Assembly: GCF_947495455.1 (NCBI RefSeq)
Contig: NZ_CANLZC010000007.1
Span: forward strand, 24,112-88,111
From: an uncultured Shewanella sp.
GTDB taxonomy: Bacteria; Pseudomonadota; Gammaproteobacteria; Enterobacterales; Shewanellaceae
Direction: 5' to 3'
Length of the DNA stretch: 64,000 nucleotides
Below are positions 46,068 to 54,578 of the stretch, in pieces (position 1 is the stretch's first letter; each line of letters begins with the position of its first letter). The notes beneath the pieces were generated by a model that was not told the DNA's origin, searched no databases, and worked only from the letters and a program-made list of their open reading frames with translations. A program made the position numbers and the translations under genes.

Positions 46068-47351
46068 TTAATCCGGTAATGCTTTTCCTGCCGTCTCGCT
46101 TATAAAGAAGGTAACCAGGAGGGAAAGCACTGCGGTTGCCATAAGATAATAGGCTGGAGAGAAATCATTGGAAGTGCGTTCAAGTAAATAGGTGGCAACT
46201 AGTGGGGTTGTACCACCAAAAATGCCCATGCACAAATTATAGCCGATCCCTGAGGCACTACAACGGACTTTTGTTGGCAAAATTTCAACCATAACAGCCG
46301 ATAATCCTGAATAACCCACTCCAAAAAGAAGAGCAAAACCTGCTTGTCCAGCCAAAATCATCCAAAAGTTGTGATGATGCATCAACCACCATAATGGCCA
46401 TGAAAAGAGTAATGCACCTAAGGCGACGAAATATAATAGCGGTTTTCGCCCTACTTTATCAGACAAAATAGCACTGAAGGTAATGACAGGAAGAAGAATG
46501 ATAAGACTTAGAGTGTTAATATCTAATGCAGTAGATGTTGATACATGCATTTGCTCTGTTAAGTAAGAGATGGCGTAAACCCAAAGGAGATAAAACCCGA
46601 CTGCATTGACCAGTGATAAACAGATGATTTGCATTATTTCTCGCCAATGATCACGAATGGCGGCGATAAAGGGGAGGGTATTTATGGGCTTGGCATGATC
46701 AAAAGAGCTTGATTCAGTGATATGGCGACGGAATAATGTCGCACAGACGGCAATGATGGCGCCGATTAAAAATGGAATACGCTATCCCCATGTTTGAAAT
46801 GCTTCGGTACTTAAAAGGTTACTGAACAAAGAGCAGATTGCCGATCCTAAAAGAAAGCCGATAACACTGCCAAACATTGGCCAGCTGGTGTTAAAGCCAC
46901 GTTTTTCAATCGATGAATGTTCAGCAAGAAAAACAATAGAGCTTGGGTATTCTCCGCCAACGGATAAACCTTGAAGGATCCGTAATAGAATAAGTAATAT
47001 AGCAGCCAAGGAGCCGATTTCTGCATAGGTGGGAAGAAAGGCTATGGCAGTGGTACCCGCTCCCATCATGATGACAGAGCAGATGAGTGCAGGTTTTCTT
47101 CCCATTTTATCCGCCATGTGGCCAAGTAATACTCCACCTAAGGGCCGGGCAATATAACCAACGGCCAGTACAGCAAATGCGGCGAGAAGAGAGGTAAAGG
47201 GATCGCTACTGGGGAAAAAAAGTTTTCCAATGATAGGCGCCATAGTGCCATACACGGCAAAATCATACCATTCAAGCGTATTGCCAATGGCACCGGAGAT
47301 GATATTTCGTCTCTGTATTATTTGAGCAGAAATGGAGTATACCCAAACCAT
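46068..47351 (-). pseudogene. MHS-family MFS transporter interrupted by an amber codon
   Basis: Both halves form one frame of 427 codons apart from a TAG at 46782-46784. The first half has GNTLEWYDFAVYG, the loop GHMADKMGRKPAL and GLSVGGEYPSS; the second has SDKVGRKPLL. This is the metabolite:proton symporter group (ProP, KgtP, ShiA relatives). The stop falls in QTWG-stop-RIPFLIG, where the family has a Trp (WGWRIPF), so one base change from TGG explains it. No other damage is seen, so the mutation is recent, a sequencing error, or tolerated. An internal restart at 46634 would give only the last six helices. Confidence 0.88.
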
Positions 47352-47423
47352 GTTATGAATATATTGAGTTTAGAAGCGAAAGTGAGCAAAATCCAGCATC
47401 ACAATGTAGCCTTGTTGATTGTA

Positions 47424-47655
47424 TAACCTGAATTCGGGATAAGCAGCGCCGCTTAATAGCACTATTTCTGCCCCTATCTGTGTTGTGCTTTCTACTAATA
47501 GCCCGCTATTAGATACGAAATCCCGCCTTGATATCGACAAAAATTGTACTATTAAACTAAATTTAAAAATAAAGAATGACCCAATTTCATTCAATTTTTT
47601 AATATTAAATAGGTTACCTAAGATTTTTGACACTCATTATCCCGAGTTCAGGTTA
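47424..47655. mobile_element. Possible MITE: 232-bp segment bounded by 19-bp inverted repeats
   Basis: TAACCTGAATTCGGGATAA (47424-47442) faces TTATCCCGAGTTCAGGTTA (47637-47655), inverted with one mismatch. No transposase lies inside. The interior is AT-rich on the right, and the minus-strand frame over it looks spurious. I did not find a clear target-site duplication. The remaining 47352-47837 has no gene. Confidence 0.5.
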
Positions 47656-47837
47656 AATAGCTGCTTGAGATACAGCATAGGGCATTATTGAAAATAAGCA
47701 TATTGATTGAGCTGAGTGTCAAATATTGAAGAAGTTTGTTCTATTGTTGGCGTGTTAACTTTAGCGTTTAGCAGAGAGACTCTATATTGTTTGTTAGAAT
47801 AAGAGTATAAAGGTGACACTAAGATGAATGAAATTGA

Positions 47838-48197
47838 ATGAATAAGTCAAAAGAAAAGATGACAGATGAACATGATGAAAATTACAGGCGATTAATGCGG
47901 ATTGCTAAGGTTGCAGTGCCTTTATTTATTTTGATTTTTGCCACTGTCATTGCCTGGTTTGAGTTCAGTCATCAAGTGATCAATATTCAAGTTATCGATA
48001 AAAACGTTCAGTGGAGTGAGGGGTGTTCGCAGGGGCGTTGCTCGGGGATACCGACATTTTTTGTTGTGACAAAAGCTGAAACCTTTATTACAACTCAAGC
48101 TATTTATGGCCAAATGGCAATTGGGCAAGATTATGATGTGGAAACAGAAGGTTTTAGATTTCTCGCCGTCCACAGAAGAATAGATTATCTCTTTTAA
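47838..48197 (+). CDS. Single-pass membrane protein of unknown function
   Basis: A 119-residue protein with a charged N-terminus, one membrane helix (about 24-43, VAVPLFILIFATVIAWFEF) and an outer domain of 75 residues with the pair CSQGRC. Positive residues before the helix suggest an N-in topology with the C-terminus in the periplasm. No family is recognised. Met8 is an alternative start preceded by AAAAG. It stands alone among small accessory genes. Confidence 0.55.
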   Translation: MNKSKEKMTDEHDENYRRLMRIAKVAVPLFILIFATVIAWFEFSHQVINIQVIDKNVQWSEGCSQGRCSGIPTFFVVTKAETFITTQAIYGQMAIGQDYDVETEGFRFLAVHRRIDYLF

Positions 48198-48242
48198 TAT
48201 TTGATTTTCGCCAAACCGTTTCAAGTCGATCTATATTATACC

Positions 48243-48284
48243 GAGACTGAGACTGAGACTGAGACTGAGACCGAGACCGAGAGA
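48243..48284. repeat. Hexanucleotide microsatellite
   Basis: GAGACT is repeated four times, followed by GAGACC twice and GAGAGA, in the 293-bp gap between two small genes. It is non-coding. Confidence 0.9.
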
Positions 48285-48490
48285 ATGGCTTAAAAGTAAA
48301 ACATTCGAACATTTAAGCCCAGTTTTCTACTGTTAGAAAGAAAATGTCATACTTGGCATAAGTGTTAATAAATATGATATCGGTCAAATTTATTAATGTT
48401 AAAAATGAATGTTTATTTAGCATTTGTATCAATTGTGTTACATTTTGCCTATTGAAATTGAGATAACTTTTTATTAAATAGTAGGAAAAA

Positions 48491-48997
48491 ATGAAAGCAA
48501 AATGGATCATGGGTTTAATGGCTTCACTGACGTTTGTTCCCACCTTGGCTCAAGCGGATACTTATCTTGGTCGGTATATTTGTCATTCTAATGAGGTACT
48601 GAGGCAAAATGGTGATTTGGGTGCCAAGGTCGATTCGCGATTAGAACTTAGATTAAAACAAGGCGATGATGGCTTAGTCTCACTCATTCAAGGAATGGGG
48701 CATTTGATCACAAACTATGCAGCAGATGAGAATTTATTAGATGATGAATATGCCTATTATGGTTTGTTTAATACTCATTCTCTCACGGAAAATCCGAATT
48801 ATGCGCCGCGTGTTTATATTAATCATCATCAATTTAAAGCCTTTAATGCTATGGTGACAAATAGTAATGACGGTGGTGGCATGTGGGGGAATTTAGTGAT
48901 CCCAAAAACATTAACGGCAGAAATTGAAGTCCATTATATTTTTCAAGCTGGCGATCACATGGGCGGTACAGTTGATTACCAATGCGTGAGGAGTTAG
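48491..48997 (+). CDS. Secreted small protein of unknown function
   Basis: A 168-residue protein with a clear signal peptide (1-22, cleavage after AQA). The mature part has two cysteines, near its start (RYICHS) and near its end (DYQCV), placed to form one disulfide. Beta-rich composition with GGGMWGNLVIP suggests a small extracytoplasmic domain. No family is recognised. AGGAAAA precedes the ATG. Confidence 0.65.
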   Translation: MKAKWIMGLMASLTFVPTLAQADTYLGRYICHSNEVLRQNGDLGAKVDSRLELRLKQGDDGLVSLIQGMGHLITNYAADENLLDDEYAYYGLFNTHSLTENPNYAPRVYINHHQFKAFNAMVTNSNDGGGMWGNLVIPKTLTAEIEVHYIFQAGDHMGGTVDYQCVRS

Positions 48998-49020
48998 GGG
49001 GATTTTGAATATGGCGAAAG

Positions 49021-49058
49021 TACCATTTACTGATTGATATTGTGATGAGTAAATGGTA
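49021..49058. other. Perfect 11-base hairpin
   Basis: TACCATTTACT and AGTAAATGGTA surround a 16-base loop, just after the secreted-protein gene. It lacks a T-run, so it is a transcript-end stabiliser or an operator rather than a classic terminator. Confidence 0.5.
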
Positions 49059-49120
49059 ATTTCAAGCGGCATTGATGGATCAATGCTGATTGATTTTATA
49101 AACTTGGAAAAGGATTTTCT

Positions 49121-49240
49121 ATGAAAAAATGGTCATTATATTTATATTGTAGTGTCGTCGTTGTCACCTTATTGTTGTTGACCTCCATTGACCCTCTTTT
49201 AATTCCTCTTATTACTTTTCAAGCAGATCAATTTCAATAG
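49121..49240 (+). CDS. Small 39-aa single-helix membrane protein
   Basis: The frame starts MKKWSLYLYCSVVVVTLLLL and ends LITFQADQFQ before TAG. AAGGA lies six bases before the ATG. Lys-Lys at the N-terminus and a helix at about 6-20 give a short N-in membrane peptide. It is shorter than usual gene-calling limits. The ribosome-binding site and the membrane-like composition support it, but there is no family match. Confidence 0.5.
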   Translation: MKKWSLYLYCSVVVVTLLLLTSIDPLLIPLITFQADQFQ

Positions 49241-49409
49241 CCTTACCAATCTTGTACTGTGTGTTGTTTTGAGGTTAATGAACATCAGTTTTTATTGAGA
49301 TAGATAATGTTATGCATTTCTTTTATTTCGTAAAATAGATAAAATAATATAAATTCAATACGTTATATTGCGCAATGGTGATTGCGTGAAGAAAAGAGAT
49401 GAAAAGTCT

Positions 49410-49880
49410 ATGTACCAGATTAGAAAAGCTTACGTGACTGATGTAAAGAGAATAAAGTCCCTTCAATTTCAGATAAATGCGTTTCATAAAGAGAACTTAC
49501 CCGATGACTTTCTTTCTCCTGAAGAAATTGAAAAAAACATTAATCTGAATGAATTCATCGATAGTGATAATTACATCGTGCTGGTGGTTGAGCATGACAA
49601 TAGTGTTGTCGGTTTTGTGATGGGGAATGTATGGGAGCGAAAATCTTGGGTATTGCAACGGCGTCAAATAGCCAGCTTACAGCAAATTGCCGTGGACAGT
49701 GCTCATCAGCGCAAAGGTCTTGGAAAAATGTTAGTGGAAGCGTTTGAGCAAGAGGTTAGGCAAAGAGGCAGTGAAGAACTTTGGTTAGAGGTATACGCCT
49801 TTAATGAGAATGCCATTGAATTGTACAAGGGTCAAGGTATTGAACCAACATTATTGTTTGGGCAAAAAAAACTGACATAG
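49410..49880 (+). CDS. GNAT-family N-acetyltransferase
   Basis: A 156-residue acetyltransferase. IRKAYVTDVKRIKSLQFQIN is the usual first helix, VVEHDNSVVGFVMG the second strand, and LQQIAVDSAHQRKGLGKMLV contains the acetyl-CoA loop QRKGLG. VYAFNENAIELYKGQG is the last motif. The start was set at ATG 49410, since the longer frame adds only a charged tail. The substrate is unknown. Confidence 0.82.
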   Translation: MYQIRKAYVTDVKRIKSLQFQINAFHKENLPDDFLSPEEIEKNINLNEFIDSDNYIVLVVEHDNSVVGFVMGNVWERKSWVLQRRQIASLQQIAVDSAHQRKGLGKMLVEAFEQEVRQRGSEELWLEVYAFNENAIELYKGQGIEPTLLFGQKKLT

Positions 49881-49904
49881 GTGATTTAGCTTATATTCGT
49901 GAAT

Positions 49905-49938
49905 AAAAAACAAATCTCAATATAAAAATATTGAGATT
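49905..49938 (-). terminator. Terminator of the leftward acetyltransferase gene
   Basis: AATCTCAATAT and ATATTGAGATT pair around AAAA, and a T-run follows on the minus strand. Confidence 0.75.
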
Positions 49939-50022
49939 AAAGGAAACATCAACAGTCTGTGATATCAAGTCTTTCGAATTCATGTTTCCTATTGCTTTAA
50001 GTGCATTTTCTAATGAAAAGGA

Positions 50023-50508
50023 TTAATCTTTTTCGGCGAAGTCGATGAGTGTTTGACCTGATAGGCGATAACCCACCCATTCATCTTGTGATTTTGCACC
50101 GATTGAATGATAAAAATTCCGTGAGGGTGTATTCCAATCAAGACAGCTCCATTCAAATCGGCCGCAGTTGTTTTGTAGAGCAATTTGAGCCATTTTTTTT
50201 AGTAATAATTTGCCCGCACCTTTGCCTCTGTGCTCTGGTGAGACATAAAGATCTTCAAGATACAGTCCTGGTTTGGCTAACCAAGTGGAGTAGTTATAAA
50301 AATAAATAGCCATACCCAGTGCTTGCCCATTTTGCTCACAAATTAATGCGTTCACATGGCTATTACTTGAAAAAATGCTTTGCTTAAGTGTTTCTTCTGT
50401 GGCGAGCACTTCATGTTCTGCTTTTTCATAAATAGCCAATTCACGCACAAAATGCAAAATCAGTGCAGCATCTGATGCTTTAGCTTCTCGAATAAATAAT
50501 GGGTTCAT
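50023..50508 (-). CDS. GNAT acetyltransferase of the diamine/thialysine (SSAT-like) type
   Basis: A 161-residue acetyltransferase. FIREAKASDAALILHFVRELAIYE at the start, YLEDLYVSPEHRGKGAGKLLLKKM in the middle and the late WSCLDWNTPSRNFYHSIGA are characteristic of SAT1/SAT2-like polyamine or thialysine acetyltransferases. The nature of the amine is inferred from the family. The gene is monocistronic with its own terminator. Confidence 0.85.
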   Translation of the reverse strand: MNPLFIREAKASDAALILHFVRELAIYEKAEHEVLATEETLKQSIFSSNSHVNALICEQNGQALGMAIYFYNYSTWLAKPGLYLEDLYVSPEHRGKGAGKLLLKKMAQIALQNNCGRFEWSCLDWNTPSRNFYHSIGAKSQDEWVGYRLSGQTLIDFAEKD

Positions 50509-50701
50509 AGACTTCTCTGCTATTGATGATTGACCTTATCATAACCTTTGCCATATTATGATTACAGTGCATTATTTTCATATTAATATGTGTTTAATTC
50601 ATAATGAATTTATATCAAATCGATTTAAGCTTACTGATTTTATGTTGGGGATAACCAATTGCATTAAGGGGTTAATGCAATTGGAATCATGCTCCTATTG
50701 T

Positions 50702-53227
50702 TTAAAATTCGTAATTCATGCCTATCATGAAACTGCGTCCCATGAGGGGGGCATAATCTTTGAGTAAAGAAGTGTGGGGCCTTGCATTTTGATTGAGTAA
50801 GTTGCTGCCTTTTACATATAACATCATATCCTTGTCATCCAGGGTCATATGATAGGTCAATGCCGTATTTAATAAGGCATAACCTGCGGTGTCGGTTTCA
50901 TTTTCTGCGGTTTCAGTTTGTTTGGCGTAAGCCATTACCCCGACTTCTGCATGCCAATCTGCTTGATCATAATTGAGGGTTGAGCCCACACGTAAGGGGG
51001 AGATCAGGGGTAAATTGCCACCATCGACTAACAGGCCTCGTGTATAGTCACTGAGTAAATCGATTGACCAAATCTCATCAAGTGGAATATTGGCTTGCGC
51101 CTCAACAGAGTAGAGTTCGGCATCCCCTTGAGTGAATTGATACACAGGTAAAGAGCCATCTTCACCGATATCGGAAGCGATAAGTCCTGTGTCTTGTTCA
51201 TAGTAGAAATTATTGACTCTGTTATAGGCCATACTCAAAGAGCCTGTCCATGAACCGTTCAATTTTCGTAAGGTGAGATCAATATTATTGGCGATTTCTT
51301 TTTTGTTACTGTCAGTATTGGCAATGACTTCTCCATTTTCAATCTTATATTGGGAACCTACTTCAAAGCTTTGTGTTGCATTATGTTCGCCAAAACTGTA
51401 AAGCTCTTCAGCGGTGGCTGAGCGTTCGGCTCGTTCAAATGATAAGCCTAGATTGTAGCTGGGGTCAAAATTCCAGACTATGCCTGCTGAAAGGGTCAGA
51501 TTGTTATCATTGACGCCATCGGGTTGATAATTTTGTGTGCCACTTGTGCTCTCTAAACTCATGCTATCAGGCGCTAAATTATAGTGTTCGACTCGTCCAC
51601 CAAGCTCAATGCGAAAGTCATTAATTTGCCGTTCTTGTACTATGAATGCCGCAATAGTGTCAGTGATACTGTCAGGGGTTAGTGCTTCATCGCCTACCAC
51701 AGAGAAATCACGGTGAGTGGCATTAAGTCCCATACTACCTTGCCATTTTCCCCAAGGGCTATTATTCACACTCAAACGTACTTCACTTTCTTTATTGTAG
51801 AAAAAGGTATCGGCAACGCCATCTTCTTCTTCAGCATGTTGATAATCTGTGTAGCCTGCATCTAAGCTGAGTTTAGTTGCCCCAGAAAAGGGATTTATCA
51901 GACCACTGTGAAGTTGCCAAGCTGTTTTATGTAAATCGATACTGATGTCAGGATCCTCTGTATCGCGCTTAGGGATCCCATAGTTTGAATCAGTCTGAGT
52001 GCCAGAGATACTGATGAAACTGTTATCACCTGTGTAGCCGATACCCAGAGTATAATCATCCTGTTCAAGCTGGCTATTGGCCAGAGTACCATCAGTGTCT
52101 ACTTCGCCTTTAATGGCATTACCGGCGATGCTGAGGTTATCGGTCTTGCGTTTTGTGCCATCAAGATGCCAATTAAATTTTCCGTTACCCCCGTTAAGCT
52201 CACCATTGACGGTGCGACCATTATTGCCCGTTTCATATTGAGTGCCAATGTTACCGGATAATTCATTCACGGGGGTTTCGTGAACGCGATTATTGACTAC
52301 ATTAACGACGCCGCCAATGGCACCGTTGCCATAGAGTAGCGATCCCGGCCCTCGAAGAATTTCGATCTGTTGCGCCGTTCCTGATTCAGTGGTTACGGCA
52401 TGATCCGCCGATATCGTTGAAGCATCGCCAACGGAGAGGCCATTCTCTAATACTGATACTCTAGGGCCGCCCATGCCGCGAATAATGGGGCGACTCGCTC
52501 CAGCACCAAAATGCGAGGCTTGTACACCAGGTAGTGCTTCTAATGTATCGCCTAAGGTGGCTTCTGTATTGAGTTTGAGTTGGTCCTCGCTCATGACTGT
52601 CATGGGAGTGGTACTTTGTAATGGTGAGCGCATAAAAGGGGAGGCTGTGACGACAATGTTTTCCATTATTGCATGCTCAAGTGATACATCATGTGTCATT
52701 GTACCTGCGGTGATAGGTACATCATTATTGACATCAGTGTAGTTTTTCGCCTTGACATGCAAATGAGCCAGACTGTTGTCAGAAAGGATTAATCTGTATT
52801 GACCTTGTGCATTTGTGACGGCTTTTTTATCTGTTTCGACAGTGACTTGTGTGCCAACAATCGGTGTGCCGTCTGGAGCGGTTATTTGACCTTGTGCATT
52901 TGTGGTGGTTTTTTTATCTGTTTCGACGCTGACTTGTGCGCCAACAATCGGTGTACCGTCTGGTTCGGTTATTTGACCTTGTGCATTTGTGGTGGTTTTT
53001 TTATCAGTTTCGACGCTGATTTGTGCGCCAACAATCGGTGTGCCATCTGGATCGGTTATTTGACCTTGTGCATTTGTGGTGGTTTTTTTATCTGTTTCGA
53101 CGCTGACTTGTGCGCCAACAATCGGTGTGCCGTCTGGATCGGTTATTTGACCTTGAAGCTCAGCGGCGATTACGGGGGTTGAGCTGCTAGCCAATGCTAG
53201 CGCCATATAAGATAGAGCATGTTTCAT
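50702..53227 (-). CDS. TonB-dependent receptor with expanded N-terminal repeats (ZnuD-like)
   Basis: An 841-residue outer-membrane receptor with a signal peptide (1-21). Residues 22 to about 170 hold four copies of a 29-residue unit (DPDGTPIVGAQVSVETDKKT), each a truncated carboxypeptidase-regulatory-like domain; only the last continues into QYRLILSD. The plug follows (ENIVVTASPF, LPGVQASHFGAGASRPIIRG, RGPGSLLYGNGAIGGVVN), then a 22-strand-type barrel ending in a C-terminal Phe. The plug resembles ZnuD-type zinc receptors, so a metal or metal chelate is a likely cargo, but this is inference. A small His-rich gene lies directly upstream. Confidence 0.9.
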   Translation of the reverse strand: MKHALSYMALALASSSTPVIAAELQGQITDPDGTPIVGAQVSVETDKKTTTNAQGQITDPDGTPIVGAQISVETDKKTTTNAQGQITEPDGTPIVGAQVSVETDKKTTTNAQGQITAPDGTPIVGTQVTVETDKKAVTNAQGQYRLILSDNSLAHLHVKAKNYTDVNNDVPITAGTMTHDVSLEHAIMENIVVTASPFMRSPLQSTTPMTVMSEDQLKLNTEATLGDTLEALPGVQASHFGAGASRPIIRGMGGPRVSVLENGLSVGDASTISADHAVTTESGTAQQIEILRGPGSLLYGNGAIGGVVNVVNNRVHETPVNELSGNIGTQYETGNNGRTVNGELNGGNGKFNWHLDGTKRKTDNLSIAGNAIKGEVDTDGTLANSQLEQDDYTLGIGYTGDNSFISISGTQTDSNYGIPKRDTEDPDISIDLHKTAWQLHSGLINPFSGATKLSLDAGYTDYQHAEEEDGVADTFFYNKESEVRLSVNNSPWGKWQGSMGLNATHRDFSVVGDEALTPDSITDTIAAFIVQERQINDFRIELGGRVEHYNLAPDSMSLESTSGTQNYQPDGVNDNNLTLSAGIVWNFDPSYNLGLSFERAERSATAEELYSFGEHNATQSFEVGSQYKIENGEVIANTDSNKKEIANNIDLTLRKLNGSWTGSLSMAYNRVNNFYYEQDTGLIASDIGEDGSLPVYQFTQGDAELYSVEAQANIPLDEIWSIDLLSDYTRGLLVDGGNLPLISPLRVGSTLNYDQADWHAEVGVMAYAKQTETAENETDTAGYALLNTALTYHMTLDDKDMMLYVKGSNLLNQNARPHTSLLKDYAPLMGRSFMIGMNYEF
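52799..53146. repeat. Four 87-bp in-frame tandem repeats inside the receptor gene
   Basis: Units start at 52799, 52886, 52973 and 53060, and differ by only a few bases. The length is a multiple of three, so copy-number changes keep the frame. They encode the repeated N-terminal domain of the receptor, just before the plug. Confidence 0.95.
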
Positions 53228-53260
53228 CGTGCCTGTCCTTTATAGAAAGCATAAAAAAGT

Positions 53261-53280
53261 TCAATTCTCATTCTCATTGC
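53261..53280 (-). promoter_or_regulatory. Fur-like box upstream of the receptor gene
   Basis: On the minus strand, AATGAGAATGAGAATT consists of GAGAAT hexamers in tandem, the form of a Fur site, about 35 bases before the receptor start. No Zur-type palindrome was seen. This makes iron control as likely as zinc control. Confidence 0.45.
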
Positions 53281-53331
53281 TATTGATTTTCAATCGAAGC
53301 TATTGAGTTTTATTGTTTTTATCTATCTTTA

Positions 53332-53619
53332 TTAAAAAGGAGGTGCACGCACACTTAAGGTTTCAAGCCAAAATAAAACGGGTTGTTGATATAAAGGAGG
53401 GGGAATTTTGTCAGCTTGTTGCTGACACATTTCAGGCATGATGACCTTTGTGGGGCCTGCATTGTGGTGGTGGTAGATATTACTGTAAAGGCAGTGAGTG
53501 TTATCATGTTCTAGCGCATGTTCCATGCTATGCGCCATAGTGATAGATTGCAGAACAATTAGCCAAAAAGCGAAGATAAGCCAAAGGCCACTCTTAAGAG
53601 TCAGGGGGCTATTTGTCAT
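53332..53619 (-). CDS. Small His-rich membrane-anchored or exported protein
   Basis: A 95-residue protein with a hydrophobic N-terminal segment (about 10-28) and then clusters of metal-binding residues (HSMEHALEHDNTHC, YHHHNAGP, MPEMC). It looks exported, with a possible metal-capture role. It is 104 bp upstream of the TonB receptor in the same direction, which fits a metal uptake unit. It resembles small DUF2946-like proteins in layout, but I do not assign the family. Confidence 0.6.
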   Translation of the reverse strand: MTNSPLTLKSGLWLIFAFWLIVLQSITMAHSMEHALEHDNTHCLYSNIYHHHNAGPTKVIMPEMCQQQADKIPPPLYQQPVLFWLETLSVRAPPF

Positions 53620-53955
53620 TAGGGTAACCTGATCGCCTTTTTATGTGAGTATATTATGAATTACTAATGCTTTTTTTATGAGCGCACACGTTACACTTCA
53701 TTAAAGTAAAACGCAAAGTAAAAATGATAAAATGGTGAGATTTTACATTGCATTGGAGATAAGCTTGATCCTATTCAAAAACAATTAGCAGATCTTAATA
53801 TTGCAATGACAGTCGGGCTTACTAGGCTCCCCAGTGGCGCACAGTTTATTTTGTGCGCGACTTTGATGGTAATGAGATTGAGTATCATTGGTCAGCATTA
53901 ATGGATAAATAAGCATTATTAATGCGTAAAGCTAATAGAATGTTAAAATCGGACG
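53620..53955. other. Non-coding region with a short enzyme-like fragment
   Basis: No intact gene. At about 53830-53912 (plus strand) a short frame reads TVYFVRDFDGNEIEYHW, like the end of a glyoxalase/VOC domain. Another frame just before it reads DPIQKQLADLNIAM. These may be remnants of a lost gene joined by frameshifts. Confidence 0.35.
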
Positions 53956-54459
53956 TTAGGGATCAAACTTTTTGATCCAGTCGGCATAGTGAAGCAGTGC
54001 GCGTGTGAATATGTTTGGTAAATTATCTAACTCTAGATTGTCGATGAGGTTTTTTAGGGCTAATCCTAATTCGGTATCACCTGTTATCAATAGTTTTCTG
54101 CGAAAAAACAGCGTATCAGGGTCGACTTTTTTAGCCGCCAGCAATATCAAAGTATTCATTTGAGCGCTAAAACAAATGTCTTGATTATTGTGGTATTGTT
54201 TCATTTGCAGTTGACCTTCTTTTAAACTGAAAAACCAACATTTATGTAGATCGGTTAGCTCTACTTTCAACCATTTGTCACTTAGAAAGTCTAGTTCTTC
54301 ATCTTCAATCATTTGCTTGAATAAGGGTATTAATATCTTTAATAGTATTTTTTTCTCTATGGGAAACGGGATGTTTTTAATTGGATATTTCAGTATTTTT
54401 GGGGCATTGATAATGGTTTTGGCAATGAATGTATCGGTTAATGTCATAACGTCCGCCAT
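53956..54459 (-). CDS. ubiT: UbiT, SCP2-type lipid carrier for oxygen-independent ubiquinone synthesis
   Basis: A 167-residue protein with an SCP2 sterol-carrier fold (about 40-150, FSLKEGQLQMKQYHNNQDICFSAQMNTLILLAAKKVDPDTLFFRRKL, with GDTELGLALKNLID). UbiT binds lipids and works with UbiU-UbiV to hydroxylate ubiquinone precursors without oxygen. It is divergent from ubiUV, with an FNR-type box between, the arrangement seen in E. coli and relatives. Met5 is an alternative start. Confidence 0.92.
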   Translation of the reverse strand: MADVMTLTDTFIAKTIINAPKILKYPIKNIPFPIEKKILLKILIPLFKQMIEDEELDFLSDKWLKVELTDLHKCWFFSLKEGQLQMKQYHNNQDICFSAQMNTLILLAAKKVDPDTLFFRRKLLITGDTELGLALKNLIDNLELDNLPNIFTRALLHYADWIKKFDP

Positions 54460-54507
54460 GGTGAATTATTGATAGAAATAGATTAACCGAACTTTTATTA
54501 GCATAAC

Positions 54508-54521
54508 TTAATTCAAATCAA
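54508..54521. promoter_or_regulatory. FNR/EtrA-type box between ubiT and ubiUV
   Basis: TTAATTCAAATCAA reads TTGATTTGAATTAA on the minus strand, one mismatch from TTGAT-4-ATCAA. It lies 57 bp from the ubiU start and 48 bp from the ubiT start, so it could control both. Confidence 0.65.
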
Positions 54522-54578
54522 AAAGTCAGTTAGTGGTTGTGTGAAAATGTAGGAAATGACTACTTAGGAGAACTGACT

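Noticed and set aside
46068..46634. Separate 188-residue transporter gene
   Set aside because: It is the C-terminal half of the MFS frame; the intervening codons from the amber stop to this Met also match the family.
47370..47633. 87-residue minus-strand ORF
   Set aside because: It lies within the inverted-repeat element and ends in what looks like element terminus sequence. No ribosome-binding site.
50558..50767. 69-residue plus-strand ORF
   Set aside because: It runs into the 3' end of the receptor gene on the other strand and has no recognisable feature.
52799..53182. 127-residue Cys-rich plus-strand ORF
   Set aside because: Its repeated pattern is only the complement of the 87-bp repeats in the receptor gene.
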